Assembly: GCF_017696275.1 (NCBI RefSeq)
Contig: NZ_JAAORF010000003.1
Location: forward strand, 62,001-126,000
Reading direction: 5' to 3'
Length of the DNA: 64,000 nucleotides
From: Prochlorococcus marinus XMU1405
GTDB taxonomy: Bacteria > Cyanobacteriota > Cyanobacteriia > PCC-6307 > Cyanobiaceae
This document shows, piece by piece, positions 45,576-55,125 of this stretch. Within the stretch, counting starts at the first letter, position 1. The number at the start of each line of letters is the position of its first letter. The translations under genes and the position numbers were made by a program. The notes below the pieces were generated by a model. The model saw only the letters and a list, made by a program, of their open reading frames with translations, ran no database searches and was not told the DNA's origin.

Positions 45576-47377
45576 AATTTTTCAACTTTTCTATTTTTCC
45601 AGTTAGATTTATAGCCGCTATTAATTAAATATTCGGAATAATTATTCAAATCACTTTTCTGTATTCGCCATAAATTATAAATCCCATATTCGCCTAATTT
45701 TTGATGTTTAATATTTGACCAGTGCTGTTCACTAGAGGAGTATTCATCTATCACGACTAATAAAGATTTATATTCATAATTAGGTTGATCCTCATAATTT
45801 TCTCTAGTATCAATATTTAGCCTATCTGAAAGATTAATTAATCCTTCTTTAGTATTTGGTTCATAAAAAACTATTTGTCTTGAATAATAATGTAAAGACG
45901 GTTTTCTTATACCGATCATTGCTAAAGTTTCATTCCCCTCACGAGTATCTAAAATTAATTTTGAGATATTCCTTAGAGGCAATTGCCTAGAGGAATCTGC
46001 TAATTTTCTAATCGGCGACATCAAAAAAGATTGTCCTATTAAAAGTAAAATTTGAAGATAAAAAAATATATTTTTAGATTTTAAAGAAAATAAAATTATT
46101 GCAAGAAGTGTAAATGAAGAGAAGAACAATTTGGCTTTAAAAATTATCCCAGAACTTATTAATTCAGATCCAAGATTAGGCATTTCAGGATCATTTATTG
46201 AACTTAACCAAATATTTGAGAAAAAGAATGCTGTTGAGACTCCAAACAAAATTAATATATTAAAAGTCCACAAATATAAATAATTTTTATTTGCATTTTT
46301 TAAGCTTATAAAGCTATTACTAATTAAGATTGAGGCTGCTGGAATTGCTGGCAACCAATAGCTTGGAAGTTTTGTTGCAGAAATACTAAAGAAAATTAAA
46401 ACTGATGCTAACCAACATAGAGAATATGTATTTAGGGTTTCACTGAAATTACAAATATCTTTTGAACTTTTCAAGAAATCCTTAAAAGCTTCAAATATTC
46501 CGTGATATAAAAAAGGAGTGAACGGTAATGAAGCGAATACCATGATGTACAGAAAAAACCAGAATGGTTCTGCATGATTATTTACAACTGCGGTGAATCT
46601 TTGAAAATTATGATAACCAAAAAAATTATCCCAAAAAGGCCTTCCCTCTTTTATTAGTTCTAATATGTACCATGGAACACTAATTAGAATTGTTATTAGA
46701 AAACCTTTCTTAGGATTTATTTTGTCGAGCAAAGTTTTCCAATCCTTCTGACTTATTAAGAAAGATGTAATAGTCAATAATGCTAAAACAAATGCGACAG
46801 GTCCTTTAGTTAAAATTGCAAACCCTAAAAATACCCATGCAGAAATGCATGGATCATTACCAAGAGATGCCATTCTCCTCCAAAACAACAGTAAGCTAAT
46901 CCCTAAAGTTCCAGTTAAAAGAGCATCGCTAACAGCAGTTCTACTCCAGATGATTATGAATGGAGACAGCGCAAATCCTAATGATGCAACAATTGGGGTG
47001 AGGAATTGCCTGTCACCCTTCTGTGGCCAACAAAACAACGTATCTCCAATCATCAACATTAAAAATATTGAGGCCAAAGCTGAAGGGAGTCTTGCTGAGA
47101 TTGTCCCAAAACTGTCCCAAATCTCGTTTTTCGGTAATGAGTAAAAAAAACCCATTAACCAATAAATTAGTGGGGGCTTGTCAAAACGAAACATTCCATT
47201 AACTTTTGGGGTTAACCAATCACCAGATTCGCTCATTGCACGTCCAGTGGCGGCAAATAAAGGGGGAGTTTCATCCACAAGTCCTGTACTACCTAAACCT
47301 AAGAAAAATATTATGATCCCACAAACTAAAACTATTAGTAAGGTTATGAGCCTTTTTTTTGATTTTACAAGAATCAT
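45572..47377 (-). CDS. ArnT/PMT-family membrane glycosyltransferase
   Basis: A 601-residue protein with about eleven spans and the family GT-C features: the Asp-Glu pair in the first lumenal loop (GLVDETPPLFAATGRAMSES), FDKPPLIYWLMG and ARLPSALASI. Homologues transfer a sugar from a polyprenyl phosphate to lipid A or protein. It probably decorates envelope glycans. It is followed on the same strand by nothing close and preceded 18 bases upstream by a GT4 gene. Confidence 0.88.
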   Translation of the reverse strand: MILVKSKKRLITLLIVLVCGIIIFFLGLGSTGLVDETPPLFAATGRAMSESGDWLTPKVNGMFRFDKPPLIYWLMGFFYSLPKNEIWDSFGTISARLPSALASIFLMLMIGDTLFCWPQKGDRQFLTPIVASLGFALSPFIIIWSRTAVSDALLTGTLGISLLLFWRRMASLGNDPCISAWVFLGFAILTKGPVAFVLALLTITSFLISQKDWKTLLDKINPKKGFLITILISVPWYILELIKEGRPFWDNFFGYHNFQRFTAVVNNHAEPFWFFLYIMVFASLPFTPFLYHGIFEAFKDFLKSSKDICNFSETLNTYSLCWLASVLIFFSISATKLPSYWLPAIPAASILISNSFISLKNANKNYLYLWTFNILILFGVSTAFFFSNIWLSSINDPEMPNLGSELISSGIIFKAKLFFSSFTLLAIILFSLKSKNIFFYLQILLLIGQSFLMSPIRKLADSSRQLPLRNISKLILDTREGNETLAMIGIRKPSLHYYSRQIVFYEPNTKEGLINLSDRLNIDTRENYEDQPNYEYKSLLVVIDEYSSSEQHWSNIKHQKLGEYGIYNLWRIQKSDLNNYSEYLINSGYKSNWKNRKVEKF

Positions 47378-47395
47378 TTAATTATATTTATTGTC

Positions 47396-48469
47396 TTAAT
47401 ATTCGTGAATTACCTTATTAAGCCAGTTCACAACCTTAATAGCAAATATATCTGTGGACGCATTTTTTTCTACCCATTCTCTACATTTCTTACGCTCTAT
47501 TTTTTCAATAATCTCTACATAAGAAAGCATATTTTTTTTATCATCAGGATCAGCGAGATAACCTGTTTGCCCATGCTGAATAATTTCACTAGGGCCTCCT
47601 CTTTTATAAGCTATGACTGGCACCCCACAAGCTAAGGCTTCAACAACTACGTTTCCATATGCCTCATTCCATTTTGGAGTATTTAGCAAAACCCTACATT
47701 TACCAAGTTCTTTTTGTAATTCATTAGTTGATAAAAAACCCATCCAATCTATAGTTCCTTGAGGGAAAGATTTTTCTATCTTTGAGGCATAGGTCTCATC
47801 TTCTTTAATTCCCCAAACTTTTAGTTTTTCGCCAAGTTCACTAGCAATATAAACAGCATCCTCTAAACCTTTTTCCGGGGCGACTCTTCCAACCCACGCC
47901 AAAGATCCCTTCACTGAATCTTGAAAAGTATAATTATCTAATTTAAAACCATTACCAATAATTATTGGTTTTTCTATAAATGGATAATCATTAGCTTGTA
48001 TTTTTGAATGAAAAGCAAAGTTATATGGATGTTTAGAATGTACCTTTGAAATTAAATTTTTTATTACTGCACTTTCAGAACCCATACTAATAATGTGTGC
48101 AATAGGTATCTCTAAATTTAAAGTCATCCAAATAGGCAACCAATCAAAAGACATATTCAACAATATATCTGCTTGCTTAGCAATATCTAATCCCTTTTCA
48201 AGCATTCCTGCTAAAAGAGAATTGTCTGGGATAGTGACAGGAGAATTGTAATTTTGATGCTGCCAACTAATTTGATCCTCACCCTCTACAAAATGTAATT
48301 TTGCTTTTTCATTACCTTTATGTAATTTAGAATTCTCAGGAGCTATCACATCTATTGAGTGACCTAAAGAAAGCAACCCTGAAACTAAGGAATTCAAAGT
48401 TAATTCAACTCCTCCACCTTTACCGCTTCCAAGGAAACCTATTGGAGTACTAATCAAAACAATGCGCAT
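47396..48469 (-). CDS. GT4-family glycosyltransferase, possibly pterin glucosyltransferase
   Basis: A 357-residue retaining glycosyltransferase. The N-terminus STPIGFLGSGKGGGVELTL and the donor-site motifs WVGRVAPEKGLEDAV and GGPSEIIQ with the E-x7-E (EAYGNVVVEALACGVP) are clear. The N-terminal pattern resembles cyanobacterial UDP-glucose:tetrahydrobiopterin glucosyltransferase as I remember it. A polysaccharide role is the alternative. It lies 18 bases upstream of the PMT gene. Confidence 0.75.
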   Translation of the reverse strand: MRIVLISTPIGFLGSGKGGGVELTLNSLVSGLLSLGHSIDVIAPENSKLHKGNEKAKLHFVEGEDQISWQHQNYNSPVTIPDNSLLAGMLEKGLDIAKQADILLNMSFDWLPIWMTLNLEIPIAHIISMGSESAVIKNLISKVHSKHPYNFAFHSKIQANDYPFIEKPIIIGNGFKLDNYTFQDSVKGSLAWVGRVAPEKGLEDAVYIASELGEKLKVWGIKEDETYASKIEKSFPQGTIDWMGFLSTNELQKELGKCRVLLNTPKWNEAYGNVVVEALACGVPVIAYKRGGPSEIIQHGQTGYLADPDDKKNMLSYVEIIEKIERKKCREWVEKNASTDIFAIKVVNWLNKVIHEY

Positions 48470-48497
48470 TATTTATATTTTTACATCAAGAAATAAA

Positions 48498-49439
48498 TTA
48501 AATAGTATTATCAGTTAACTTATTTTCCCATAAATACCTTCTCTGACTAACAAAAAATACCGAAATAAGAACAAAAACTACCCCTATCCATTGAACAATA
48601 GTAAGTCTCTCTTCTAGCCAAACACCTCCACTTAGAAGAGCAAATACAGGAGTTAAAAATGCAAGTGTACTAAATCCAGTTATTTCTTTATTATTGGCAA
48701 AGTAGAAAAATAAACCATAAGCTATCGCTCCTCCAAAAATACTCGCAAATGACATTAGTCCCCAATCAAAAATTGACCAATCTGGAATTATTTGAAAACT
48801 TGATTGTAAGCAATGCTTAATAATTAAAGGCAGACTCCCCAATACCATATGCCATCCTGTAACAGCAACTGGATCACTTTTAGTACATGTGAATCTTATT
48901 AAAATTGTTCCTAGTGCCATAGCTAGCGAAGCCGCAAGCATCCAGAGCTCTCCAAAGTTAAAAGTCACATCAGTAATTGCCTTATCTGACATTAACCACC
49001 AATTTCCTAAAAATTCTTGCGGAACACCTAAGAATATTATCCCTCCCAAGCCAAAAAGTAAGCCTAACCACCCTATTGGATTTATTAAATTTCCAAAGAT
49101 TGCCCTTGCTAAAATAGCTACCAAGAGGGGCTGAGAATCAATCAAAACAGAACCAAGACCTGCTCCAGTTTTTTCTATACCATAAGTTAAAAAAAGCTGA
49201 AAAAAAGTGGCGTCCACAATTGTAAAAACAATAAACCACTTCAAATCGCACTTATATATTTTCAGATCTCTTTTAAACAAATATGTTGTAATTAGAACAA
49301 GAATTCCTGCAGGAAGTAATCTTAAAGAAGCTACAAAATCCGGACCAGCACTTGATACTAATGGAGTCATAGCTGCCATTGAAGTTCCCCAAAGTGCAAA
49401 AGGGAGTATCATTAAAAACCAATTTAGGATTGAATTCAT
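48498..49439 (-). CDS. EamA-type drug/metabolite transporter
   Basis: A 313-residue protein with ten spans in two EamA repeats (first half with LRLLPAGILVLI, second with ALGTILIRFTC and SIFGGAIAYGLFFYFA). The substrate is unknown; such permeases export amino acids or small metabolites. Its start lies 52 bases from the divergent sppA start. Confidence 0.9.
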   Translation of the reverse strand: MNSILNWFLMILPFALWGTSMAAMTPLVSSAGPDFVASLRLLPAGILVLITTYLFKRDLKIYKCDLKWFIVFTIVDATFFQLFLTYGIEKTGAGLGSVLIDSQPLLVAILARAIFGNLINPIGWLGLLFGLGGIIFLGVPQEFLGNWWLMSDKAITDVTFNFGELWMLAASLAMALGTILIRFTCTKSDPVAVTGWHMVLGSLPLIIKHCLQSSFQIIPDWSIFDWGLMSFASIFGGAIAYGLFFYFANNKEITGFSTLAFLTPVFALLSGGVWLEERLTIVQWIGVVFVLISVFFVSQRRYLWENKLTDNTI

Positions 49440-49491
49440 TAGGTCTGCTGATAATCTTTTTAAAGTAGTTTTATGTATTTACCTTAAAAGA

Positions 49492-50301
49492 ATGATTTGG
49501 CCTTTTAGACGAAAGTCAAAAAAAAGAATGGCTCGTATTGTAATTGATGAGCCCATTACAAGTTCAACAAGAGTTTCTGTCCTTAAAGCTCTTAAACAAA
49601 TTGAGGATAGAGAATTTCCTGCTTTAATTGTGAGAATTGATTCGCCAGGAGGAACTGTTGGTGATAGCCAAGAAATATACTCTGCTATTAAAAGACTAAA
49701 AGATAAAGGGTGTAAAGTCATTGCTAGTTTTGGGAACATATCTGCATCTGGAGGTGTTTATATTGGTGTTGCATCTGACAAAATAGTTGCTAATCCAGGC
49801 ACAATTACAGGTTCTATTGGTGTAATTATAAGAGGAAATAATTTATCTGAATTGTTTGATAAAGTTGGTATAAAATTCGAGACTGTTAAAAGCGGTGTAT
49901 ATAAAGATATACTTTCCCCAGATAAACCTTTAAGTGAGGAAGGGAGAAAACTGCTTCAAGGTCTTATAGATGAAAGTTATAAACAATTTACCGAAGCTGT
50001 TGCTGAAGGAAGGAATTTACCTGTTGAAGAAGTAAGAAAATTTGCTGATGGAAGAATTTTCACTGGAACCCAAGCAAAAGAATTAGGACTCGTTGATGAA
50101 GTTGGAGATGAATTTGTTGCTCGGGAACTTGCCTCCAAAATGGTTAATATTGATCCTAAAATTCAGCCATTAACATTTGGGAAGAAAAAAAAGAAAATAC
50201 TTGGGCTAATTCCTGGAAGTAAAATTATTGAAAAAATTATCAATAATGCCTTTTTTGAGATTGAATCATCTAATAAAATACTTTGGTTATATAAGCCTTA
50301 A
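49492..50301 (+). CDS. sppA: signal peptide peptidase SppA, short form
   Basis: From ATG 49492 the protein has 269 residues (MIWPFRRKSKKRM); the frame's upstream extension overlaps the EamA gene and is not needed. Nucleophile Ser is in NISASGGVYIG and the catalytic Lys in KSGVYKDILSP. RIDSPGGTVGDS and the TITGSIGVI strand are conserved. It degrades cleaved signal peptides. The N-terminal anchor is short or absent. Confidence 0.93.
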   Translation: MIWPFRRKSKKRMARIVIDEPITSSTRVSVLKALKQIEDREFPALIVRIDSPGGTVGDSQEIYSAIKRLKDKGCKVIASFGNISASGGVYIGVASDKIVANPGTITGSIGVIIRGNNLSELFDKVGIKFETVKSGVYKDILSPDKPLSEEGRKLLQGLIDESYKQFTEAVAEGRNLPVEEVRKFADGRIFTGTQAKELGLVDEVGDEFVARELASKMVNIDPKIQPLTFGKKKKKILGLIPGSKIIEKIINNAFFEIESSNKILWLYKP

Positions 50302-50319
50302 ATTAATAGGTATAAAAAA

Positions 50320-50691
50320 ATGAAGGATGATTATAAAATTGCAATAATTAGAGGAGCTACAACAGCATCTGGGAATTCTGTTGATGAAATTGAAGATGCT
50401 GTTGTGGAATTAATAGATGAATTAATTGCACGTAATAATCTTATTAAGTCAAATTTATTATCTATTACATTCACGGCAACAAAAGATTTAGATGCATGTT
50501 TCCCTGCTTCAATTGCAAGAAAATGCCATGGACTTGATTCAGTTGCATTTTTAGATTGTCAACAAATGTACGTATTGAATGATATCGATTTTTGTATAAG
50601 AATAATGGCTCAAGTTTTATTGCCTCAAAATAATTCAATAAAACATCCATATTTAAGAGGTGCCGCAAAATTAAGGACCGATAGATGTTAA
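50320..50691 (+). CDS. aroH: chorismate mutase, AroH type
   Basis: A 123-residue trimeric chorismate mutase of the Bacillus AroH fold. IRGATTASGNSVDEIEDAV, SITFTATKDLDACFPA and the C-terminal HPYLRGAAKLR supply the active-site Arg and Cys/Glu positions. It converts chorismate to prephenate for Phe and Tyr synthesis. It is 18 bases after sppA. Confidence 0.96.
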   Translation: MKDDYKIAIIRGATTASGNSVDEIEDAVVELIDELIARNNLIKSNLLSITFTATKDLDACFPASIARKCHGLDSVAFLDCQQMYVLNDIDFCIRIMAQVLLPQNNSIKHPYLRGAAKLRTDRC

Positions 50692-50750
50692 TCTTAGAAA
50701 AACATTTTTCCTGTCAAAATTTGGATAACTTTATAAAATTTATTTCCTCA

Positions 50751-51329
50751 ATGATAAAAACTAATAAAAAACATGCCTTTAACTTTAGTTTTTTCAGATT
50801 TTTTCTTATTCCTACAATTTTAGTCTCAACTCCATTCCTTAATAACATCCAAGATGCTAAAGCAGGCTTAGAATTTCAGTGGGATCAAGACTCTGGATAT
50901 AGAAGATTAAAGTGGTTTCAAAAAGAAAATGAGAGAAAATTCAGAAATACGATTTATTTTTTCTTTAGGCCATCTGATAGAAAAACTGATCTCCTAAAAA
51001 TTAATCTGGAAATCCCTAAGACCTTTAAATCGACCTTAAATGAGGAAAAAATTAGTTTATGCAAGGTAAGAATAGGAGGTTTTGAGAATCGAACTAAATG
51101 TTTAGAAGATATACCAGCTGATATAGAAATTAAAAATAAAGAATCAGGTGTCCGTTCACTAAACATATATCCATACAGCCCAATCCCTACTAATAAAGAT
51201 AGTTATGCAGTTGTCTTAAAAGTCTTTAATCCAAAAAAATCAGGGCTATACCAATTCCATTCATATGGTCAGCCTAAAGGACAATCAGTTTCAACTTATT
51301 TAGGAAGCTGGACTATAGTGATCGATTAA
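50751..51329 (+). CDS. DUF2808 secreted protein
   Basis: From ATG 50751 it has 192 residues with a signal peptide (FNFSFFRFFLIPTILVSTPF, cleavage near AKA). The frame extends upstream into aroH from ATG 50685, but the signal places the start at 50751. The body matches cyanobacterial DUF2808: GYRRLKWFQKENERKFRN, YFFFRPSDRKTDLLKI, and a VFNPKKSGLYQFHSYG end. It is probably periplasmic; function unknown. Confidence 0.8.
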   Translation: MIKTNKKHAFNFSFFRFFLIPTILVSTPFLNNIQDAKAGLEFQWDQDSGYRRLKWFQKENERKFRNTIYFFFRPSDRKTDLLKINLEIPKTFKSTLNEEKISLCKVRIGGFENRTKCLEDIPADIEIKNKESGVRSLNIYPYSPIPTNKDSYAVVLKVFNPKKSGLYQFHSYGQPKGQSVSTYLGSWTIVID

Positions 51330-51359
51330 ATGATAAATTAATTATGGATAATTAAAAAA

Positions 51360-51497
51360 ATGACTAAAAGAACTTTTGGCGGAACTTCAAGAAAAAGAAA
51401 ACGTGTATCTGGTTTTAGGGTAAGAATGCGTTCTCATACAGGTAGAAGAGTTATTAAAAGTAGGAGACAAAAAGGAAGAGAAAGAGTAGCAGTATAA
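51360..51497 (+). CDS. rpmH: ribosomal protein L34
   Basis: A 45-residue protein, [20 protein letters not shown] onward, ending RERVAV. It is unmistakable L34 with the [10 protein letters not shown] core. The ATG follows an A-rich leader. It starts the conserved rpmH-rnpA-yidC block that in many bacteria sits near the origin; here no dnaA is in view. Confidence 0.98.
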   Translation: MTKRTFGGTSRKRKRVSGFRVRMRSHTGRRVIKSRRQKGRERVAV

Positions 51498-51509
51498 CCG
51501 TTTATTAAC

Positions 51510-51896
51510 ATGGCCTTACCAAAAGATATGCGTTTAAAAGGTCATAGGGTTTTTGAATATATTCATAAGAATTCCAAGAAATATCACGGTCAATTGATGA
51601 CTTTTAAAGTGGCGAGATCAAATCCTGAAATCCTCTTATCCCATAAATTTAGAAATACCTCAAACAACTTCAGGATAGCATTTGCCATTAGTAAAAAAGT
51701 TTCCAAAAAAGCTGTAGATAGAAACAAAATAAGAAGAATTCTTCAAGAGTGGTTATTGAAAAACATTCAAAAAATTAATAACCACAAACCATATTGGTTA
51801 CTTGTTAACCTTAAAATTGGGGATTTCTGCAGGGATAAGAATCAACTTTTGGAGGAATTTCAAAACCTAATGCTCAAATCGCGTCTTATCAAATGA
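51510..51896 (+). CDS. rnpA: ribonuclease P protein component
   Basis: A 128-residue basic protein starting MALPKDMRLKGHRVFEYIHK. The RNR motif (DRNKIRRILQEW) is in place. It supports RNase P RNA in tRNA 5' maturation. It overlaps the next gene by 4 bases (ATGA) and is 12 bases after rpmH. Confidence 0.96.
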   Translation: MALPKDMRLKGHRVFEYIHKNSKKYHGQLMTFKVARSNPEILLSHKFRNTSNNFRIAFAISKKVSKKAVDRNKIRRILQEWLLKNIQKINNHKPYWLLVNLKIGDFCRDKNQLLEEFQNLMLKSRLIK

Positions 51897-52306
51897 TTAA
51901 CATGAAAGAAGAAACCTTTTACGAAGGTGGTCCAGCAAAAAGCGATTTAATAATAAATCTCTTAGCAGGATTCACTATTCTTGGTTTACCATTTACCTTT
52001 GCTGCAATAGTCAGGGCCTTGTGGTTAAGATATAAAATTACAAATAGGAGAATCACTATAGATGGAGGATGGTTTGGCAAAAACAAAACACAAGTTTCAT
52101 TAAATAATATTGAAGAAATTAGGTCTATTCCAAGAGGATTCGGATCATATGGTGATATGGTTCTTATTCTTAATGATGGATCAAAAGTAGAAATGAAATC
52201 ATTGCCTCTATTCAGAGAAAAGCAAAAATTTATGGAAGAAAACATAAATAAAAAACCCCTGACCCCAAATCTTAAAGAGGTAAGCGGATTTGCTACTAAA
52301 CCCTAA
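51893..52306 (+). CDS. PH-domain (bPH2) membrane protein
   Basis: A 137-residue protein with one or two membrane spans (about residues 21-42) followed by a beta-rich bacterial PH-like domain (KITNRRITIDGGWFGKNKTQ, SIPRGFGSYGDMVLIL). An ATG at 51902 is an alternative. It sits between rnpA and yidC, the usual cyanobacterial location, so a role in membrane-protein biogenesis is plausible. Confidence 0.8.
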   Translation: MINMKEETFYEGGPAKSDLIINLLAGFTILGLPFTFAAIVRALWLRYKITNRRITIDGGWFGKNKTQVSLNNIEEIRSIPRGFGSYGDMVLILNDGSKVEMKSLPLFREKQKFMEENINKKPLTPNLKEVSGFATKP

Positions 52307-52378
52307 TCAAATTAATTACAAAAAACTTTTTCTCCTGTAAGATAGAATGTCTATTAAATTTACAATTTCTTTAATATC

Positions 52379-53521
52379 GTGATAGGGTTCATTTCTGAAA
52401 AATTACTTATCCCTATACTGGATTTTTTCTATGGTTTAGTACCTAGTTATGGTTTAGCAATTGTTGCATTAACAGTAGTTATAAGAATTGCACTTTTTCC
52501 TTTGAGTGCTGGGTCAATTAGAAGTGCAAGAAGAATGAAAATTGCTCAACCAGTAATGCAAAAAAGGCAAGCAGAAATAAAGTCTAAGTTTTCAGGTGAT
52601 CCCAAAAAACAGCAAGAAGAATTAGGAAAATTAATGAATGAGTTTGGCAGTCCTCTTGCAGGGTGTCTTCCTTTGATTGTTCAAATGCCTGTTTTATTTG
52701 CTTTGTTCGCAACTTTAAGAGGTTCACCATTTGCTGATGTTCCTTACAACATAAATCTTAAGGTTGTACCCAAAGATCAAATTGCGGCAATTGATCCAAA
52801 ACCTTACAAATCCCCAAGACATTCAATATTCATAACCGAAAAATCTCATTTTCCTGTAATAGCTACTATTCCTAATGGTACAAAATTAGGAACGGAAGAA
52901 TCTGTAAAAATAAATTTACAAACAACAAACGGAAATAGCTATTCGGAAGTTTTGTCTAAATATGACAATGGATCAAAATTTCTCCCAACATGGAAGGTTT
53001 CTAAAGGATCCGAATATCTTAAAGTTTCCCAAGACGGCACAGTAACAGCAATTAAACCGGGTGATGCAACAATCGAGGCAAAAATCCCTGGTCTAGCTGC
53101 CAAAAGTGGTTTTCTTTTTATAAAAGCTCTTGGTCAAGTTGGTTTTTATGTAGATGGGTCAATTAACTGGGATATTGCGACACTTGTAGGTGCCTTTGGA
53201 TTAACCCTACTTCTCTCTCAAGTTTTATCTAGTCAGGGGATGCCTGCAAATCCACAGCAATCAACAGCCAATAAAATTACCCCAATCATGATTACTGGGA
53301 TGTTCCTGTTTTTCCCACTACCAGCAGGAGTTTTACTTTATATGGTCGTTGCTAACATATTTCAGGCATTTCAAACTTTTCTGCTTAATAAAGAAGCTCT
53401 TCCTGAGAATCTACAGAAAATTTTGGATCAACAATTATTGGCCAAAAATGAAGTAATCACAACATCTGCTTCAACTATCTCTGATAAAAGATTACCTTTT
53501 GAACCTAACAGTAAAAAATAA
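52379..53521 (+). CDS. yidC: YidC/Oxa1/Alb3 membrane insertase with Ig-like insertion
   Basis: A 380-residue insertase starting at GTG 52379. The YidC core has [40 protein letters not shown] with the conserved helices, and a final [20 protein letters not shown]. Between the second and third spans, residues about 160-250 form a beta-rich domain whose end ([20 protein letters not shown]) looks like a BIG2 Ig-like fold. It inserts thylakoid and plasma membrane proteins. Confidence 0.93.
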   Translation: MIGFISEKLLIPILDFFYGLVPSYGLAIVALTVVIRIALFPLSAGSIRSARRMKIAQPVMQKRQAEIKSKFSGDPKKQQEELGKLMNEFGSPLAGCLPLIVQMPVLFALFATLRGSPFADVPYNINLKVVPKDQIAAIDPKPYKSPRHSIFITEKSHFPVIATIPNGTKLGTEESVKINLQTTNGNSYSEVLSKYDNGSKFLPTWKVSKGSEYLKVSQDGTVTAIKPGDATIEAKIPGLAAKSGFLFIKALGQVGFYVDGSINWDIATLVGAFGLTLLLSQVLSSQGMPANPQQSTANKITPIMITGMFLFFPLPAGVLLYMVVANIFQAFQTFLLNKEALPENLQKILDQQLLAKNEVITTSASTISDKRLPFEPNSKK

Positions 53522-53536
53522 TCTGAATCTTAAATA

Positions 53537-55003
53537 ATGAATTCTTGGTGTAGAAATTTAGAATTACTCATAAAATCAAGAACCTCATTAATCTGGATCA
53601 GAACTAAAGAAGAGGAAAGATTAGAAAAATTGATCAATTTCTCTTGTGAAAGATTAAACATAAAAAGATTCATTTGCTGGGATTGTGTTAGCGGCATAAA
53701 AGGATTAATAAATGAGGAAGGTAAATTTACTAATAATCCTTTAGGAGTGCTTAATTGGCTTAAAGAACAAAGTTCTGAAGTCTCAACTATTTTGTTAGTA
53801 AAAGATTTTCATAAATTTTATGACGATCCATCCATCAATAGAACTATTAAAGAACTATCTTCAACACTAAAGAAAACTAGTCATAATTTAATTATTAGTT
53901 CTCATTTATTTCCATCATCAGAAGAGCTGGATGAATTAATGACAATTGTAGATTTACCTTTACCTGATCAAAAAGAATTGAAAAATCTAATAAAAAAAAT
54001 TGCTATCAATACCAATTCAAATCTTGAGGAACAAGACTTAATCGAACTTTCTATTGCCTCAAGCGGACTTACCGAAATAAAAGTAAAGCAAGTCACTGCA
54101 AAGGCACTTGCTCAAAGAGGAAAAATAAGTAAAGAAGATATTAAAGATATTCTTGAAGAGAAAAAACAAGTGATCGCAAGAAGTGAAATTTTAGAATTTT
54201 TTGAAACCAAATCAACTCAAGAAGATATTGGAGGTTTAAATGTTTTAAAAGTTTGGCTTAATCAAAGATACAGGGCCTTTTCTAAAGAAGCTAGAGATTA
54301 TGGATTACCTATCCCCAAGGGCGTCTTACTCGTCGGAGCACAAGGAACAGGGAAATCGCTCACCGCAAAATCAATTTCAAAGAGTTGGTCGATGCCGCTA
54401 CTTAGGTTAGATGTTGGAAGACTGTTTTCTAGCCTCGTTGGTTCAAGTGAAGCAAGAACTAGAGAAACAATTTCAAGAGCTGAGGCCATGTCTCCTTGTA
54501 TCCTGTGGATCGATGAAATTGACAAGGGCTTTGGTGGCGATGCTAGAAGCGATGGAGGAACTAGTCAGAGGGTTTTGGCAAGTTTACTAACTTGGATGGC
54601 TGAAAAAGAATCTGCTGTATTTGTTATCGCTACTGCTAATGCCATAGATAAGCTTCCTGCAGAATTATTAAGAAAAGGCAGATTTGATGAGATATTTTTT
54701 CTTGATCTACCAAATTCTGAAGAGAGATTAAATATTCTAGATTTACATTTAAAAAAAAGAAGGCCTGACTATAATTTCCCTCTCTCCACAATTATTGACA
54801 GGACAGATGGATTTTCTGGAGCAGAACTTGAACAGGCAGTAATAGAAGGAATGCACATTTCATTTTCTGAAAATAGAGAACTAATGGAGAAAGATTTGAT
54901 AAAGGCAGTTTCTGAACTTGTCCCCCTATCAAGAACAGCAAAAGAGCAAATTGATTTACTAAAAGAATGGTCATCCACAGGACGGGCCCGCTCTGCATCG
55001 TGA
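53537..55003 (+). CDS. ycf46: AAA ATPase Ycf46
   Basis: A 488-residue protein with an N-terminal domain (SLIWIRTKEEERLEKL) and a C-terminal AAA module: Walker A GAQGTGKS, Walker B CILWIDEIDKGF, and the second region of homology RKGRFDEIFFLDLPN. Ycf46 affects carbon-uptake or photosynthesis regulation in cyanobacteria. It follows yidC by 15 bases. Confidence 0.95.
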   Translation: MNSWCRNLELLIKSRTSLIWIRTKEEERLEKLINFSCERLNIKRFICWDCVSGIKGLINEEGKFTNNPLGVLNWLKEQSSEVSTILLVKDFHKFYDDPSINRTIKELSSTLKKTSHNLIISSHLFPSSEELDELMTIVDLPLPDQKELKNLIKKIAINTNSNLEEQDLIELSIASSGLTEIKVKQVTAKALAQRGKISKEDIKDILEEKKQVIARSEILEFFETKSTQEDIGGLNVLKVWLNQRYRAFSKEARDYGLPIPKGVLLVGAQGTGKSLTAKSISKSWSMPLLRLDVGRLFSSLVGSSEARTRETISRAEAMSPCILWIDEIDKGFGGDARSDGGTSQRVLASLLTWMAEKESAVFVIATANAIDKLPAELLRKGRFDEIFFLDLPNSEERLNILDLHLKKRRPDYNFPLSTIIDRTDGFSGAELEQAVIEGMHISFSENRELMEKDLIKAVSELVPLSRTAKEQIDLLKEWSSTGRARSAS

Positions 55004-55125
55004 ATAAAATTTAATTTTAAAAATATTCCATAAGTCAGGAATCATTAATTTAGTTAATTTTTAATCAAAAAACCCAAATAATGAATCGAGATTAACTATC
55101 TTAATTAATGTAATAAAAAAAAAGA

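Noticed and set aside
49207-49491. N-terminal extension of sppA
   Set aside because: The extension runs antisense through the EamA transporter gene and has no SppA-like sequence; ATG 49492 fits the family.
50685-50750. Longer start of the DUF2808 gene inside aroH
   Set aside because: It would bury the signal peptide 22 residues inside the protein.
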